Shown one piece after another: positions 16,361 to 25,934 of a stretch of DNA of 64,000 nt (position 1 is its first letter; each line of letters starts with the position of its first letter). The notes beneath the pieces are model-generated. The model worked only from the letters and a program-made list of their open reading frames with translations, was not told the DNA's origin and made no database searches. Position numbers and translations under genes: made by a program. Origin of the DNA: Acidimicrobiaceae bacterium (GTDB lineage Bacteria; Actinomycetota; Acidimicrobiia; Acidimicrobiales; Ilumatobacteraceae); contig JADKGZ010000018.1 of assembly GCA_016722025.1 (NCBI GenBank), positions 4,266-68,265 of the forward strand, written 5' to 3'.

Positions 16361-17770
16361 ATGGCACCGGCACAGTCGACTGCGGCAACCCTCACCTCCT
16401 ACGGCGGCGTCGACACCGTCACCGGGAGTCGTCACCTCATCCAGGTCGGAAGCTCTGCGATCCTGCTCGATTGCGGGCTGTTCCAGGGGCTGAAGGAGCT
16501 GCGCGAGCGGAACTGGGCACCGTTCCCCTTCGATGCGGCCTCGCTCGACGCGGTCGTCATCACGCATGCGCACCTCGACCACTGCGGCTACCTGCCGCGG
16601 CTGATGCGGCAAGGCTTCAATGGCCCGGTCTACGTCAGCTACGACACCGGCAAGCTGATGTCGGTGGTGCTTCCCGACAGCGGTCGCCTGCTGGAGGAGG
16701 AAGCCGGCTACGCCAACAAGCGGGGCTACTCGCGGCACAGCCCCGCGCTGGCGCTGTACACCGAGGACGACGCCTGGGCGGCGATCGAACTGCTGCACGC
16801 GCAACCGTTCGATCAGCGGTTCAGTGTGGCGCCCGACATCGAGGCGGCGTTCCAGCCCGCTGGGCACATCCTCGGCTCGGCCGTCATGCGCCTGCGGTTG
16901 GGCGATGCAACGATGGTGAGCAGCGGCGATCTCGGCCGCAACCACCACCCGTTCCTGCGGGCGCCGGCGCGCATCGGTGACGCCGATTGGGTGATGATCG
17001 AGTCGACGTACGGAGATCGCAAGCACGACAGCGAAGAGGCCGTCACCGAGCTCGCCGACGTGATCACCCGCACCGCTGATCGCGGGGGTGTCGTCGTCAT
17101 TCCGGCCTTTGCGGTCGACCGCACCGAGGTGCTGCTGTTCCACCTCCACCAGCTCGCGAAAGCGGGTCGGCTGCCGAACATCCCCATCTTCGTCGACAGC
17201 CCGATGGCGCTCGCCGGCCTCACCATCTACCGGGCTGCCCTGGCCGAAGCGGCGATCGACGTGAGCAGCGACTTCCGCGGCCATCCCGACATCCTCGATC
17301 TCCCCAACCTGGAGGAGGTGCGCGACACGGAGGGTTCGAAGGCACTCGCTCACCGCAAGGGTGCGGCGGTCATCATCGCCGGCGCCGGCATGGCCAGCGG
17401 CGGCCGTGTGGTGCATCACCTCGCCCGTCTGTTGCCCGACCCGCGCAACTCGGTCGTGCTCGTGGGCTTCCAGGCCGCGGGCACGCGTGGCCGGCAACTG
17501 CTGGAGGGTGCCCCGAGCGTGAAGATCCACGGGCAGTACGTGCGAGTGCGCGCCGAGGTGTGCGACCTCACCGGCTTCTCCGTACACGCCGATGCCGACG
17601 AGCTGATCGGGTGGCTCGGCACGGCGACGCGAGAGCCGCAGGGCGTCTTCGTGGTGCACGGCGAGCGCGATGCCTCTGCGGCACTGGCCGGCCGCATCGA
17701 GCGCGAGCTCGACTGGACGGCCGTCGAGCCTCGCCTGGGCGAGCGGCTGAGCCTGTCCGTGAGACGATGA
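16361..17770 (+). CDS. Beta-CASP metallo-beta-lactamase ribonuclease (CPSF-like exonuclease family)
   Basis: A 469-residue protein. THAHLDHCGYLP near residue 70 is the HxHxDH zinc site, GHILGSAV and SSGDLG provide further metal ligands, and the C-terminal half shows the beta-CASP insertion (VVIPAFAVDRTEVLL, ...SPMA, ...HADADEL with the last His). The family cleaves or trims RNA and resembles the CPSF-73 nuclease subunit; bacterial members are RNA-specific nucleases of uncertain target. The ATG at 16361 starts a typical N-terminus (LTSYGGVDTVTGSRHLI). Confidence 0.88.
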   Translation: MAPAQSTAATLTSYGGVDTVTGSRHLIQVGSSAILLDCGLFQGLKELRERNWAPFPFDAASLDAVVITHAHLDHCGYLPRLMRQGFNGPVYVSYDTGKLMSVVLPDSGRLLEEEAGYANKRGYSRHSPALALYTEDDAWAAIELLHAQPFDQRFSVAPDIEAAFQPAGHILGSAVMRLRLGDATMVSSGDLGRNHHPFLRAPARIGDADWVMIESTYGDRKHDSEEAVTELADVITRTADRGGVVVIPAFAVDRTEVLLFHLHQLAKAGRLPNIPIFVDSPMALAGLTIYRAALAEAAIDVSSDFRGHPDILDLPNLEEVRDTEGSKALAHRKGAAVIIAGAGMASGGRVVHHLARLLPDPRNSVVLVGFQAAGTRGRQLLEGAPSVKIHGQYVRVRAEVCDLTGFSVHADADELIGWLGTATREPQGVFVVHGERDASAALAGRIERELDWTAVEPRLGERLSLSVRR

Positions 17771-17794
17771 GCCCGGCGGTGCGGAGGTGACGCC

Positions 17795-18646
17795 TCAGCG
17801 AGTGGGTGCGGTGCCGGCCACCGTGGTGCGGTGCAGCTCGCGACGAACGCCGCGATAGTCGTTGAGCGCGTTGTGCTGCGTGCTGCGGTTGTCCCAGATG
17901 GCAAGAGTGTCGGGCGTCCAGCGGAAGCGGCAGGTGAACGCGTCGCGAGTGCTGTGCGCGTACAGGTGCTGCAGCAGCGGAGCGCTGTCGGCGGCCGACC
18001 AGCCATCGAAGCGCACGCTGTACGTCGGGTTGACGAAGAGCACCTTGGCTCCGCTCTCGGGGTGAGTGGGCACGGCCGGGTGCGCATGCTCGCTGAGCGC
18101 ATCGTCGGTGGTGTTGATCTGCATCGAACGCCCCTTGGCGCTACGCGCGAGCACACCGTCGGCGCTGTATGCCCAGCCGGCGCTGTGCACCACATCGAGC
18201 CCGTCGAGGGTGGCGCGCAAGCCGTCGCTCAGGGTCTCGTAGGCGAGCTGCTGGTTGCTCCACATCGTGTCGCCACCGAACGTGGGCACATCGACCGACC
18301 AGAGCAGCGTGAAGGCGGGTGGTGCGGGTTGGAAGCTCCAGTCGCTGTGCCACGCGCCCCCGAAGTTGAAGCCGCCCTCGTGTGCCTCGCGCACCACCTT
18401 CACCACGCCCGGATGATCGGGCATGGCCTCGAGGAACGGTGTGTGACCGTGGCCGCCGAGCTGTTCGGTGAGGCGTTCGAGGTGCTGGGTGGCGTAGTGC
18501 TGATCGCGGAGGAACACGACCTTGTGCTCGACGACAGCGGCTCGCAACGCATCCAGCTCGCCGTCGCCGAGGCGCCGAGTGAGGTCGAGACCGGTGAGCT
18601 CGGCGCCGAGGGCCCCGGCAATGCGATCGATGGTGAGTGCGCTCAT
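17795..18646 (-). CDS. TauD/TfdA family Fe(II)/2-oxoglutarate dioxygenase
   Basis: A 283-residue protein with the iron triad WHSDWSF (His and Asp) and STQHNALNDYRG (distal His) and the 2-oxoglutarate Arg in RRELHRTTV. It also has VFLRDQHYATQHL typical of TauD/TfdA. These enzymes hydroxylate taurine, 2,4-D, alkyl sulfates or other substrates. The start ATG at 18646 (MSALTIDRIAG) matches the family N-terminus. The ATGA at this start looks designed to overlap the stop of the upstream PaiB-like gene. The substrate cannot be assigned. Confidence 0.87.
   Translation of the reverse strand: MSALTIDRIAGALGAELTGLDLTRRLGDGELDALRAAVVEHKVVFLRDQHYATQHLERLTEQLGGHGHTPFLEAMPDHPGVVKVVREAHEGGFNFGGAWHSDWSFQPAPPAFTLLWSVDVPTFGGDTMWSNQQLAYETLSDGLRATLDGLDVVHSAGWAYSADGVLARSAKGRSMQINTTDDALSEHAHPAVPTHPESGAKVLFVNPTYSVRFDGWSAADSAPLLQHLYAHSTRDAFTCRFRWTPDTLAIWDNRSTQHNALNDYRGVRRELHRTTVAGTAPTR
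17811..17860. other. C-terminal coding of TauD with the 2-oxoglutarate Arg region
   Basis: This short stretch covers the RRELHRTTVAG residues of the TauD-like enzyme. It is noted because it fixes the reading frame of the 3' end; no separate element is visible. Confidence 0.3.
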
Positions 18647-19265
18647 GAGGGCGAGTCTGGCATGCCGCGCGGTGGCGCATTGCATCGGCGACATCCTGTT
18701 GGGCCGCCGTGCCACCGGTGAGAGCGTCGATCACGCCCTGCCGATCCGGTTCATTCCGGTTTTGGCTGAGTTTGGCCTTGCCCTCGATGCGGAGATCGGT
18801 GAGCTCGATGCCGACCACGCCGCGGATCATCGCCGAGATGTACTCGCTCGGTGCGTCTGCGATCCGCCATGGAACTGCGCTGGGGCGTTCGAACCACTCG
18901 GTCTGCAGTTCGAGCACGGCGCGCTTCCACTCCGGGTCGTCGTGTCCGACGAGCGTGCCGTGCACGTGCACCGTCTCGTAGTTCCACGTCGGCACCGCCT
19001 TGCCGTGCTCGCGCTTGCTCGGGTACCAGTTGGGGCTGACGTAGGCCTGCGCCCCGGTGAAGATCGCCAACGCGGCACCTTCGTGTCGCCACAACGAGTT
19101 GGGGCGTGCAAGATGGCCGACGAGCGAGTCGCCGCGCCACAGCAGTGGCACTGGTGTGGCCAGCAGACCATCGGCGCACGAAACCACCAACTGGGCGAGC
19201 GGATGGTCGGCGATGAGCCCGGTGGCCGCCTGGGCATCGGCAAGAAACGCAGGCGGTTGGTACAC
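18643..19265 (-). CDS. PaiB-like FMN-binding regulator/pyridoxamine-oxidase fold protein, 3' end abnormal
   Basis: From GTG 19265 the protein reads MYQPPAFLADAQAATGLIADHPLAQLV and later AYVSPNWYPSK and VPTWNYETVHVHG, then KLSQNRNEPDRQGVI. These are hallmarks of the PaiB/FMN-binding split-barrel family of about 205 residues. Homology ends near 18660, but no stop follows in this frame: it stays open to 18141, running 500 bases through tauD as meaningless sequence. In another frame a TGA overlaps the tauD ATG as ATGA, the expected native stop, so a small indel near 18650-18690 is likely. It sits 7 bases after pepN. Confidence 0.75.
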
Positions 19266-19272
19266 AGAAGGC

Positions 19273-21813
19273 TCAGCCGAGCAGTGCCGCCGAGAGGCGG
19301 ACAGCTTCCCGCTCGCGCAGTGCGGCGTTCACCCGTTGACGTTCGAGCACCTGCTCCAGCGTCTTCGCGCCCTGAGGGATGGGGTGTTCGCTGAAGAAGC
19401 TCTGCACGTCGGCCACCACTGCGGGCGCGGTGAGCAGCTTCACCGGGTCGATCATGCGCACGATCGTGCTACCGGGGAACTTCTCGTTGGCGGTATCCCA
19501 CTGCTTGCGCACCGACTGCCATGCAGCCGCGCCGTGGTGGCGGTTGGCGATGCAGCGGTTGAGCAGGAACGGCGCGTTCTGCGTGCGCACCTCGCCGGAG
19601 AAGGCCAGCTGCACCGATCGTTCGATCTGCGCGGCTTCGGGGAACTCGGCCAACGCGTACAGGTAGCGCAGCTGCTCTTGCGGTGTGCCGGCTGTGCGGA
19701 ACTTGGTGAGGAACTCGTCGTAGTCGGCGTCGGTGCCGTGTGCTGCCACCGCGTTGGTGGCAGCGGCGATCAGCTCGGGATCGGCGTTGCCCTCGGCGAC
19801 GATGGTGCGACAACGAGCCTGGGTCTCGGCGTCGTTGCCCAGCACCGCCAACGTGCCCGTCAGCAGGCCACGCAGCTTCGCCACCAGGTCGCCCTCGCCC
19901 TCGACCGGGGCCGAGCCGAGGTCTGCCACCGCCGGGCCCACCAGCGCTGCGACTCGGCGTTGGAGCGCCGTGAATGCGTCGCCCTCGACCAAGCGGCCGA
20001 CGCCACGCAGACCGATCGCGATGGCCTGCCACACGGCCAACTCGCGGTTGCCGGCGAAAACCTCGACGAACGACAGGAAGTCGTCGGCGGCCAGCCTGCC
20101 GGCGACCACTTCGTTCCACGCATCGTCGACGAGGTTGTACCGATCGACGATGGTGAGGGTGTCGAGCTCGGTCACCAACCGGCTGCGCAGGGCGGTGTCG
20201 TAGGAGACCCGCATGTAGCCGTGACCGCCGAAGTTGACGACGGCGCTGCTGGTGGCGGTGGGGAGCTGCACGCGCAGATCGAAGCCGTCGAGCAGCACCT
20301 TCGAGGCGACCCCGTCGATGCGGAGGTGCACCGGCACCACGAAGAGGGTGGCATCAGCGGTCTCGCCGTAGGCGAAGCGCTGCTGGCTGAGCACCAGGTC
20401 GCCACCGTCTTGCCGAGCCGACACGAGTGGGTAGCCCGCCTGCCAGATCCAGCTGTCCATCAGCTGGCGCACGGGTGTGCCGTCGTTGGCTTCCTCGATG
20501 GCGTCCCACAGGTCGCTCGTCTCGGTGTTGGAGTACTCGTGCTTGGACAGGTAGTGGCTGACCCCGAGCTGGAAGCGCTCAGGGGTGAGGTACTGCTCGA
20601 GCATTCGCAGCAGCGAGCCGCCCTTCTGGTACGTGAGCACGTCGAACATGCCGTCGCAGTCGGCAGGCGCCTCCACCGGGTACTCCACCGTGCGGGTGCT
20701 GGCCAGCGAGTCGACCTCGAAAGCGGCGCTGCGTTCGAGACTGAAGGTGGTCCAGCGCAACCAGTCGGGCCGGTACGCGTCGCAGCAGGCGATCTCCATG
20801 AAGGTGGCGAAGGCCTCGTTGAGCCAGATGCCGTTCCACCACTTCATCGTCACCAGGTCGCCGAACCACATGTGCGCGAGCTCGTGGGCGATCACGTCGG
20901 CGAGGTTCTGCAGCTCGAACTGCGTCGACGTCGCTGGGTCGGCCAGCAGCAGGCTCTCGCGATAGGTGATGCAGCCCAGGTTCTCCATCGCACCGGCGGC
21001 GAAGTCGGGCAGGGCCAGCATGTCGCACTTGTCGGTGGGGTAGGGGATGCCGTAGTAGCGCTGGTACCAGGTGAGCGAGTGTGCCCCAACGTCGAGGCCG
21101 AACGCGGTGAGGTGGCCCTTGCCGGGCACGTGGATGATGCGCAGCGGGATGTAGTCGCCGTCGGCGCCGGCCCGCGGCACCAGCACCGGCTCGGTGGCCT
21201 CCAGCCGGCCGACCACGAAGGCAACCAGGTACGTGCTCATCGGCATCGTCTCGCCGAAGCGCACGGCGACCTTGCCGGTGTCGGTGCCGCTGCCGTCGTC
21301 GAACACCGTGCGTTCGATCTCGGGGCCGTTGCTCACTGCCATCAACTGCGGCTCGACGATGAGCGTGACGTCGAACACCGCTTTGAAGTCGGGCTCGTCG
21401 AAGCACGGGAAGGCTCGTCGGCAGTCGGTTGCCTGCATCTGCGAGGCGGCGATGACGTGCTGGGTGCCGTCGGCGTCGGTGTAGGTGCTGCGGTACCAGC
21501 CGCACAGCTTGTCGTTGAGCGTGCCCGTGAAGGTGATCTCGATGGAGGTGGTGCCGGCCGCCTGTGAGCTGTCGATCACCAACCGTTCGGTAGCGGGGTG
21601 CAGCGCGAACTCGGCGTCCTGGCCGCCTACCTTCACGTCGCTGATCTCCAACTCCTTGGCGTTGATCACGATCTGCGACACGGGCTCGTTGACGTTGACA
21701 TCGATGATCACGTGGCCGACGAACGTGGCGGCACCGAGATCCGGTTGCAGCGCCAGCGTACCGGTGAGGCACAACGGCACGAGGAAGTCGATAGGGGCTG
21801 TCGGTGTGGGCAC
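19273..21813 (-). CDS. pepN: Aminopeptidase N, M1 family zinc metallopeptidase
   Basis: A full-length 846-residue M1 peptidase. GAMENLG binds the substrate N-terminus, and VIAHELAHMWFGD plus WLNEAFATFME gives HExxH-x18-E for zinc and catalysis. QMQATDCRRAFPCFDEPDFKA is the family N-domain signature, and the C-terminal ERAP1-like helical domain follows. It removes N-terminal residues from peptides in the cytosol. The next gene on the same strand (PaiB-like) follows by 7 bases, suggesting an operon with tauD. Confidence 0.95.
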   Translation of the reverse strand: MPTPTAPIDFLVPLCLTGTLALQPDLGAATFVGHVIIDVNVNEPVSQIVINAKELEISDVKVGGQDAEFALHPATERLVIDSSQAAGTTSIEITFTGTLNDKLCGWYRSTYTDADGTQHVIAASQMQATDCRRAFPCFDEPDFKAVFDVTLIVEPQLMAVSNGPEIERTVFDDGSGTDTGKVAVRFGETMPMSTYLVAFVVGRLEATEPVLVPRAGADGDYIPLRIIHVPGKGHLTAFGLDVGAHSLTWYQRYYGIPYPTDKCDMLALPDFAAGAMENLGCITYRESLLLADPATSTQFELQNLADVIAHELAHMWFGDLVTMKWWNGIWLNEAFATFMEIACCDAYRPDWLRWTTFSLERSAAFEVDSLASTRTVEYPVEAPADCDGMFDVLTYQKGGSLLRMLEQYLTPERFQLGVSHYLSKHEYSNTETSDLWDAIEEANDGTPVRQLMDSWIWQAGYPLVSARQDGGDLVLSQQRFAYGETADATLFVVPVHLRIDGVASKVLLDGFDLRVQLPTATSSAVVNFGGHGYMRVSYDTALRSRLVTELDTLTIVDRYNLVDDAWNEVVAGRLAADDFLSFVEVFAGNRELAVWQAIAIGLRGVGRLVEGDAFTALQRRVAALVGPAVADLGSAPVEGEGDLVAKLRGLLTGTLAVLGNDAETQARCRTIVAEGNADPELIAAATNAVAAHGTDADYDEFLTKFRTAGTPQEQLRYLYALAEFPEAAQIERSVQLAFSGEVRTQNAPFLLNRCIANRHHGAAAWQSVRKQWDTANEKFPGSTIVRMIDPVKLLTAPAVVADVQSFFSEHPIPQGAKTLEQVLERQRVNAALREREAVRLSAALLG

Positions 21814-21878
21814 GGGTCACGTCGGCCAGGCTACCGGTGAGAGGTTCCTGGGTCGGGTCGTGAATCGGTCGTAGCGGG

Positions 21879-21884
21879 TAGCGT
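21879..21884 (+). promoter_or_regulatory. -10 hexamer TAGCGT of a probable leaderless promoter
   Basis: TAGCGT, then 8 bases, then the GTG at 21893 of the PfkB kinase. It lies in the 79-base gap between the divergent pepN and kinase genes. Confidence 0.5.
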
Positions 21885-21892
21885 TAGCGCCC

Positions 21893-22891
21893 GTGTCAGC
21901 GACCCCTGTCTACGACGACGCCCGATACGACGTGGTCGGCGTGGGCAATGCGCTCGTCGACGTCATCAGCCACGCCGACGACGGGTTCATCGCCACTCAC
22001 GAACTGGTGAAGGGTTCGATGACGCTGGTCGACACCGACCGGGCGCTCTACCTGTATCGGGCGCTGGGCACGGCGGTGGAGATGAGCGGCGGGTCGGCGG
22101 CCAACACGATGACGGGTGTTGCATCGTTCGGTGGTACGGCTGCCTACATCGGCAAGGTCAGCAGCGATTCGCTCGGCGACGTGTTCGGCCACGACCTGCG
22201 AGCCGTCGGCGTTCAGTTCCGTCCTGGGCGCCCCGACGGCGACACTCCCACCGGACGGTGCATCATCGTGGTCACGCCCGATGCCGAACGCACGATGAAC
22301 ACGTACCTCGGGGTGTCGTCGTTGCTGTGCCCGGCCGACATCGACGAGGCGACGGTGGCCGCCGGCAAGGTGCTGTACATGGAGGGCTACCTGTACGACC
22401 GCCCGGAGGCCAAGGAGGCCTTCCGCCACGCAGCTGCAGTGGCTCACGCACACGGCCGCCAGGTGTCGCTGACGCTCAGCGACTCCTTCTGCGTGGATCG
22501 GCATCGCGCCGACTTCCGCTCGCTGGTCACCGACGAGGTCGACATCCTGTTCGGCAACCACGACGAACTGCTGTCGTTGTACGAGGTGGGTTCGTTCGAT
22601 GAAGCCGTTGCCGCCGTGCAGCGCGATTGTCACCTCGCGGTCGTCACGGTCGGCGCCCGAGGTTGCTACATCATCACCCGCGACGCCGTGCTCACCGCGC
22701 CCGCCGAGCCGGTGGCGCAGGTGCTCGACACCACCGGCGCCGGCGACCTGTTCGCCGCCGGCTTCCTGTTCGGCTACACGCGTGGGTACCCGTTGGTGCA
22801 CTGCGCGAAGCTGGGCTCCATCGCCGCGGCCGAGGTGATCTCCCACGTCGGCCCCCGACCACTCCTCGAACTGAGAACGCTGCTCCCATGA
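21893..22891 (+). CDS. PfkB family kinase, adenosine kinase-like
   Basis: A 332-residue ribokinase-fold protein with the N-terminal YDVVGVGNALVD and the substrate motif MSGGSAANTMTG. The C-terminal DTTGAGDLFAAGFLFG holds the catalytic Asp and anion hole. The N-terminus and GGSAANT resemble bacterial adenosine/nucleoside kinases more than fructokinases. It would phosphorylate a sugar or nucleoside with ATP in the cytosol. The stop overlaps the phosphohexomutase ATG (ATGA), so the two are coupled. Adenosine deaminase, upp and a BMP-type transporter nearby favour nucleoside salvage (inference). Confidence 0.82.
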   Translation: MSATPVYDDARYDVVGVGNALVDVISHADDGFIATHELVKGSMTLVDTDRALYLYRALGTAVEMSGGSAANTMTGVASFGGTAAYIGKVSSDSLGDVFGHDLRAVGVQFRPGRPDGDTPTGRCIIVVTPDAERTMNTYLGVSSLLCPADIDEATVAAGKVLYMEGYLYDRPEAKEAFRHAAAVAHAHGRQVSLTLSDSFCVDRHRADFRSLVTDEVDILFGNHDELLSLYEVGSFDEAVAAVQRDCHLAVVTVGARGCYIITRDAVLTAPAEPVAQVLDTTGAGDLFAAGFLFGYTRGYPLVHCAKLGSIAAAEVISHVGPRPLLELRTLLP

Positions 22892-24501
22892 CTGAGATGT
22901 CCGCTCTTCGCGAAACTGCCGAAGCCTGGCTTGCCGCCGAGCCCGATGCCGACATGCGCGAGGAGCTCGGTGCCCTCCTGCACGGTTCCGAGCAGGAGCT
23001 GCGCGATCGCTTCACCGGCCGCCTGCAGTTCGGCACCGCCGGCCTGCGGGCCGCGGTCGGTGTCGGCCCGCAGCGGATGAACCGCCTGGTGGTGCAGCAA
23101 GCAGCGGCCGGCCTGGTGGAGTACCTCCTCGCTCACGTGCCCGACGTCGCCGACGCCGGTGTGCTCATCGGCTACGACATGCGCCGCAAGAGCGATGCGT
23201 TCGCGCTCGACACGGCTCGGGTGTGCGCGGCCCGTGGCGTCAAGGCGCTGCTGTTCGACCAGATCGTGCCCACGCCGGTGCTGGCGTGGAACATCACTGC
23301 GCTCGGTGCCGCTGCCGGCGTGATGGTGACCGCCTCGCACAACCCGCCGGCCGACAACGGGTACAAGGTCTATCTGGCCACCGGCGCTCAGATCGTGCCT
23401 CCCGCCGACACCGACATCTCCGCGTGCATCGACGATGTCGACCCCACCTCGGTCGAGCTGGCTTCGCCCGACCACCCGCTCATCCAGTACGTCGGCGCCG
23501 AGGAGATCGAGGCGTACCTGGCCGCGGTGCCGGCGGTGCGGCTGCTGCCGAACCTGCCCGGCGTGGCATCTGCCTACACCGCGCTGCACGGCGTGGGCGG
23601 CGCCACCCTGCTGGCAGCGTTCGAGCGCGCGGGCCTGCCGACGCCGTCGGTGGTTGCCGTGCAACAGCAGCCCGACGGCACTTTCCCCACGGTCTCGTTC
23701 CCCAACCCGGAAGAGCCCGGCGCGATGGATCTGCTGATGGCGCAGGCGGCCCAGTCCGGTGCGCTCATCGCGCTGGCCAACGACCCCGACGCCGACCGCA
23801 TGGCCGCTGCCATTCCCACCCCTGCCAGCCTCACGTCACCGGGTGGTTGGCGGCGCCTCGGCGGCGACGAGATCGGGTGGCTGCTGGCCGATCACATCCT
23901 GGCGCACACCTCCGGCGACGACCGGTTGGTCATCACCACCCTCGTCTCGTCGTCGCTGCTCGGTCGCATGGCCGCGGCTCACGGCGTCACCTGCCTCGAG
24001 ACGTTCACGGGCTTCAAGTGGATCGGGCACACCGTGCTGCAGCACCCGGAACTGCACTTCGTGTTCGGCTACGAGCAGGCGCTGGGCTACCTGGTGTGCG
24101 GTCAGCCACTCGACAAGGACGGCATCACCGCTGCGGTGCTGATGGCCGAGGTGGCGGCGCTCGCCGCCGCCGAAGGGGTGACCCTGCAGGATCGGCTGGA
24201 TGCCATCACCGCCACATACGGTCGCCACGTGATGGCCGAGAAGTCGCTCCGCATGGCCCCTGCCGACGGTGCCGCAGCAGTTTCCCGGCTCCGCGCGGCG
24301 CCGCCGACGGACGTGGGCGGTCACGCGGTCACGGCTGTGGAGTGGTTCGAGGAGGCCGGTCTGCTGCGGCTGTCGCTGGGCGACTCGCTGCGCCTGCAGG
24401 TGCGCCCCAGCGGCACCGAGCCGAAGGTGAAGCTGTACGGCGAAGGCATCGACTGCGAGCCGGCGGAGTTCATGGAGGCCCTGGCCGCGTTGTTGGTCTG
24501 A
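22888..24501 (+). CDS. Alpha-D-phosphohexomutase (phosphoglucomutase/phosphomannomutase)
   Basis: A 537-residue protein with all four family sites: FGTAGLRA near residue 50, the phosphoserine loop VTASHNPPADNGYKVY, the magnesium site NDPDADRMA, and the C-terminal phosphate site RPSGTEPKVKLY. The large-subfamily length matches PgcA-like bacterial phosphoglucomutases, which interconvert hexose 1- and 6-phosphates; phosphopentomutase activity also occurs in this subfamily. Its start is fused to the PfkB stop through ATGA. Confidence 0.92.
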   Translation: MTEMSALRETAEAWLAAEPDADMREELGALLHGSEQELRDRFTGRLQFGTAGLRAAVGVGPQRMNRLVVQQAAAGLVEYLLAHVPDVADAGVLIGYDMRRKSDAFALDTARVCAARGVKALLFDQIVPTPVLAWNITALGAAAGVMVTASHNPPADNGYKVYLATGAQIVPPADTDISACIDDVDPTSVELASPDHPLIQYVGAEEIEAYLAAVPAVRLLPNLPGVASAYTALHGVGGATLLAAFERAGLPTPSVVAVQQQPDGTFPTVSFPNPEEPGAMDLLMAQAAQSGALIALANDPDADRMAAAIPTPASLTSPGGWRRLGGDEIGWLLADHILAHTSGDDRLVITTLVSSSLLGRMAAAHGVTCLETFTGFKWIGHTVLQHPELHFVFGYEQALGYLVCGQPLDKDGITAAVLMAEVAALAAAEGVTLQDRLDAITATYGRHVMAEKSLRMAPADGAAAVSRLRAAPPTDVGGHAVTAVEWFEEAGLLRLSLGDSLRLQVRPSGTEPKVKLYGEGIDCEPAEFMEALAALLV

Positions 24502-24653
24502 CGCCGCTGGGCGGGCCGCACGCTCGGTCTCGCGAACGGCAAGTCTTCGTCAAGTGTCTTCCCTGACTACCAGCGAGTAACTAAGGTGTCGTCGGTCACA
24601 CGGGGGTGTGGCGCGACGGCACCAAGGTCGTTCGGCACCAGGGGGAGACGCTC

Positions 24654-25847
24654 ATGCGCAAGGTCGGTATGGCAGTGGTGTTGCTGGCGACGGGGCTGGT
24701 GCTGCCGGCACTGAGCTCGAGCTCGGCACAAGCCGATGGGGCAGGGGTCGGGAGCCCGTGGGTGGTCAGCCTCGGCGACTCGTACATCTCCGGCGAGGGA
24801 GGTCGCTGGGCCGGCAACAGCAACAGCAGCTCCTCCAGCGTCGACGCCGGTGGTGCTGCGGCCTACTTCGACAACGCTACGCACACGGCCGAGACCATCA
24901 ACCGTTGCCACCGCAGCACGGCGGCGGAGATCTACATCGGTGGGGGCGTCAACAGCCTCAACTTGGCGTGCTCGGGTGCGAAGACGGCAACGTTCACCAG
25001 CAGCGACGGCTACTTCAAGCCAGGCATCGACTTCTACAGCAGCGGCGCCAACCAAGGGCAGGCGCTGATGTTGCAGAACTTCGCCGCCACGCACAACGTG
25101 ACGATGATCCAGCTCTCCATCGGCGGCAACAACTACGGCTTCGCCGACATCATCCAGCGGTGCGTCACCAACTTCCTCACCTCGCCGTCGTGGTGGCCCA
25201 ACTACTGCAACGACGACAGCGCGGTCACGGCCAACTTCACCACGGCCAACATCACTGCCCAGACCAACGCGATCCTCGGCGCGATCAACAACATCAAGAC
25301 TGCCATGGCCAACGCCGGCTACAGCGCCGGGCAGTACACGATCGTGCAGCAGACCTACCCCTCGCCGGTGCCCAACGGCTCGGCCTTCCGCTACTCGCAG
25401 TCGGGCTTCACCCGCCAGAGCACGGGCGGCTGCGGCTTCTGGAACAACGATGCCAACTGGGCCAACAGCACGGCGCTGGTGAAGATCAACAACTCGGTCA
25501 AGAGCGCAGCCGCCACGGCAGGCGTGAAGGTGCTCGACCTGGCGGCTGCGTTCAACGGTCGCCGTCTGTGCGAGAACACGGTGAACCTGATGGAGAAAAG
25601 TGGCAAGGCCAACTGGACCGTCGCCGGCGCTGCCGACAGCACCGAGTGGATCGCGCAGATCCGCACGCTCAGCACTGTGTTCGGCCCGTACTACGTGCAG
25701 GAGAGCCTGCACCCGAACTGGTGGGGTGAGAAGGCCATTCGCAACTGCGTGCGCCAGGCGTACAACGCGGGGGTGCCCAAGGGCGGCGTGTGCAACCGTG
25801 GTACCGGCCTCAACGCGAACGGCGAACCGAACATGACGCTCGTCTGA
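24654..25847 (+). CDS. Secreted SGNH/GDSL lipase-esterase
   Basis: MRKVGMAVVLLATGLVLPALSS...AQA is a clear signal peptide, and GGGGGAG sits seven bases before the ATG at 24654. The mature part opens VSLGDSYISGEG (nucleophile Ser), continues with LSIGGNNYGF (block III Asn region) and ends with ESLHPNWWG (catalytic Asp/His region). This places it with actinobacterial extracellular SGNH hydrolases that cut lipids or esters. There are 397 residues, Asn/Ser-rich, with several Cys likely in disulfides. The 150-base upstream gap shows a possible -10 TAACTA but no convincing -35. Confidence 0.88.
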   Translation: MRKVGMAVVLLATGLVLPALSSSSAQADGAGVGSPWVVSLGDSYISGEGGRWAGNSNSSSSSVDAGGAAAYFDNATHTAETINRCHRSTAAEIYIGGGVNSLNLACSGAKTATFTSSDGYFKPGIDFYSSGANQGQALMLQNFAATHNVTMIQLSIGGNNYGFADIIQRCVTNFLTSPSWWPNYCNDDSAVTANFTTANITAQTNAILGAINNIKTAMANAGYSAGQYTIVQQTYPSPVPNGSAFRYSQSGFTRQSTGGCGFWNNDANWANSTALVKINNSVKSAAATAGVKVLDLAAAFNGRRLCENTVNLMEKSGKANWTVAGAADSTEWIAQIRTLSTVFGPYYVQESLHPNWWGEKAIRNCVRQAYNAGVPKGGVCNRGTGLNANGEPNMTLV

Positions 25848-25874
25848 GCGAGTGTTCGACGGACAGCGGGCGAC

Positions 25875-25900
25875 CGGCCCGGGGCTACGGCCCCGGGCCG
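25875..25900. terminator. Bidirectional GC-rich terminator with a TACG tetraloop
   Basis: CGGCCCGGGGC, the loop TACG, and GCCCCGGGCCG form a perfect 11-bp stem closed by C(UACG)G, an extra-stable UNCG-type tetraloop. It sits between the convergent SGNH hydrolase and upp genes. No U-run follows, as is common in high-GC actinobacteria. Confidence 0.75.
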
Positions 25901-25934
25901 TGACGCGTGGCGGGCGCTGCGCGCCGGCCGTTGC

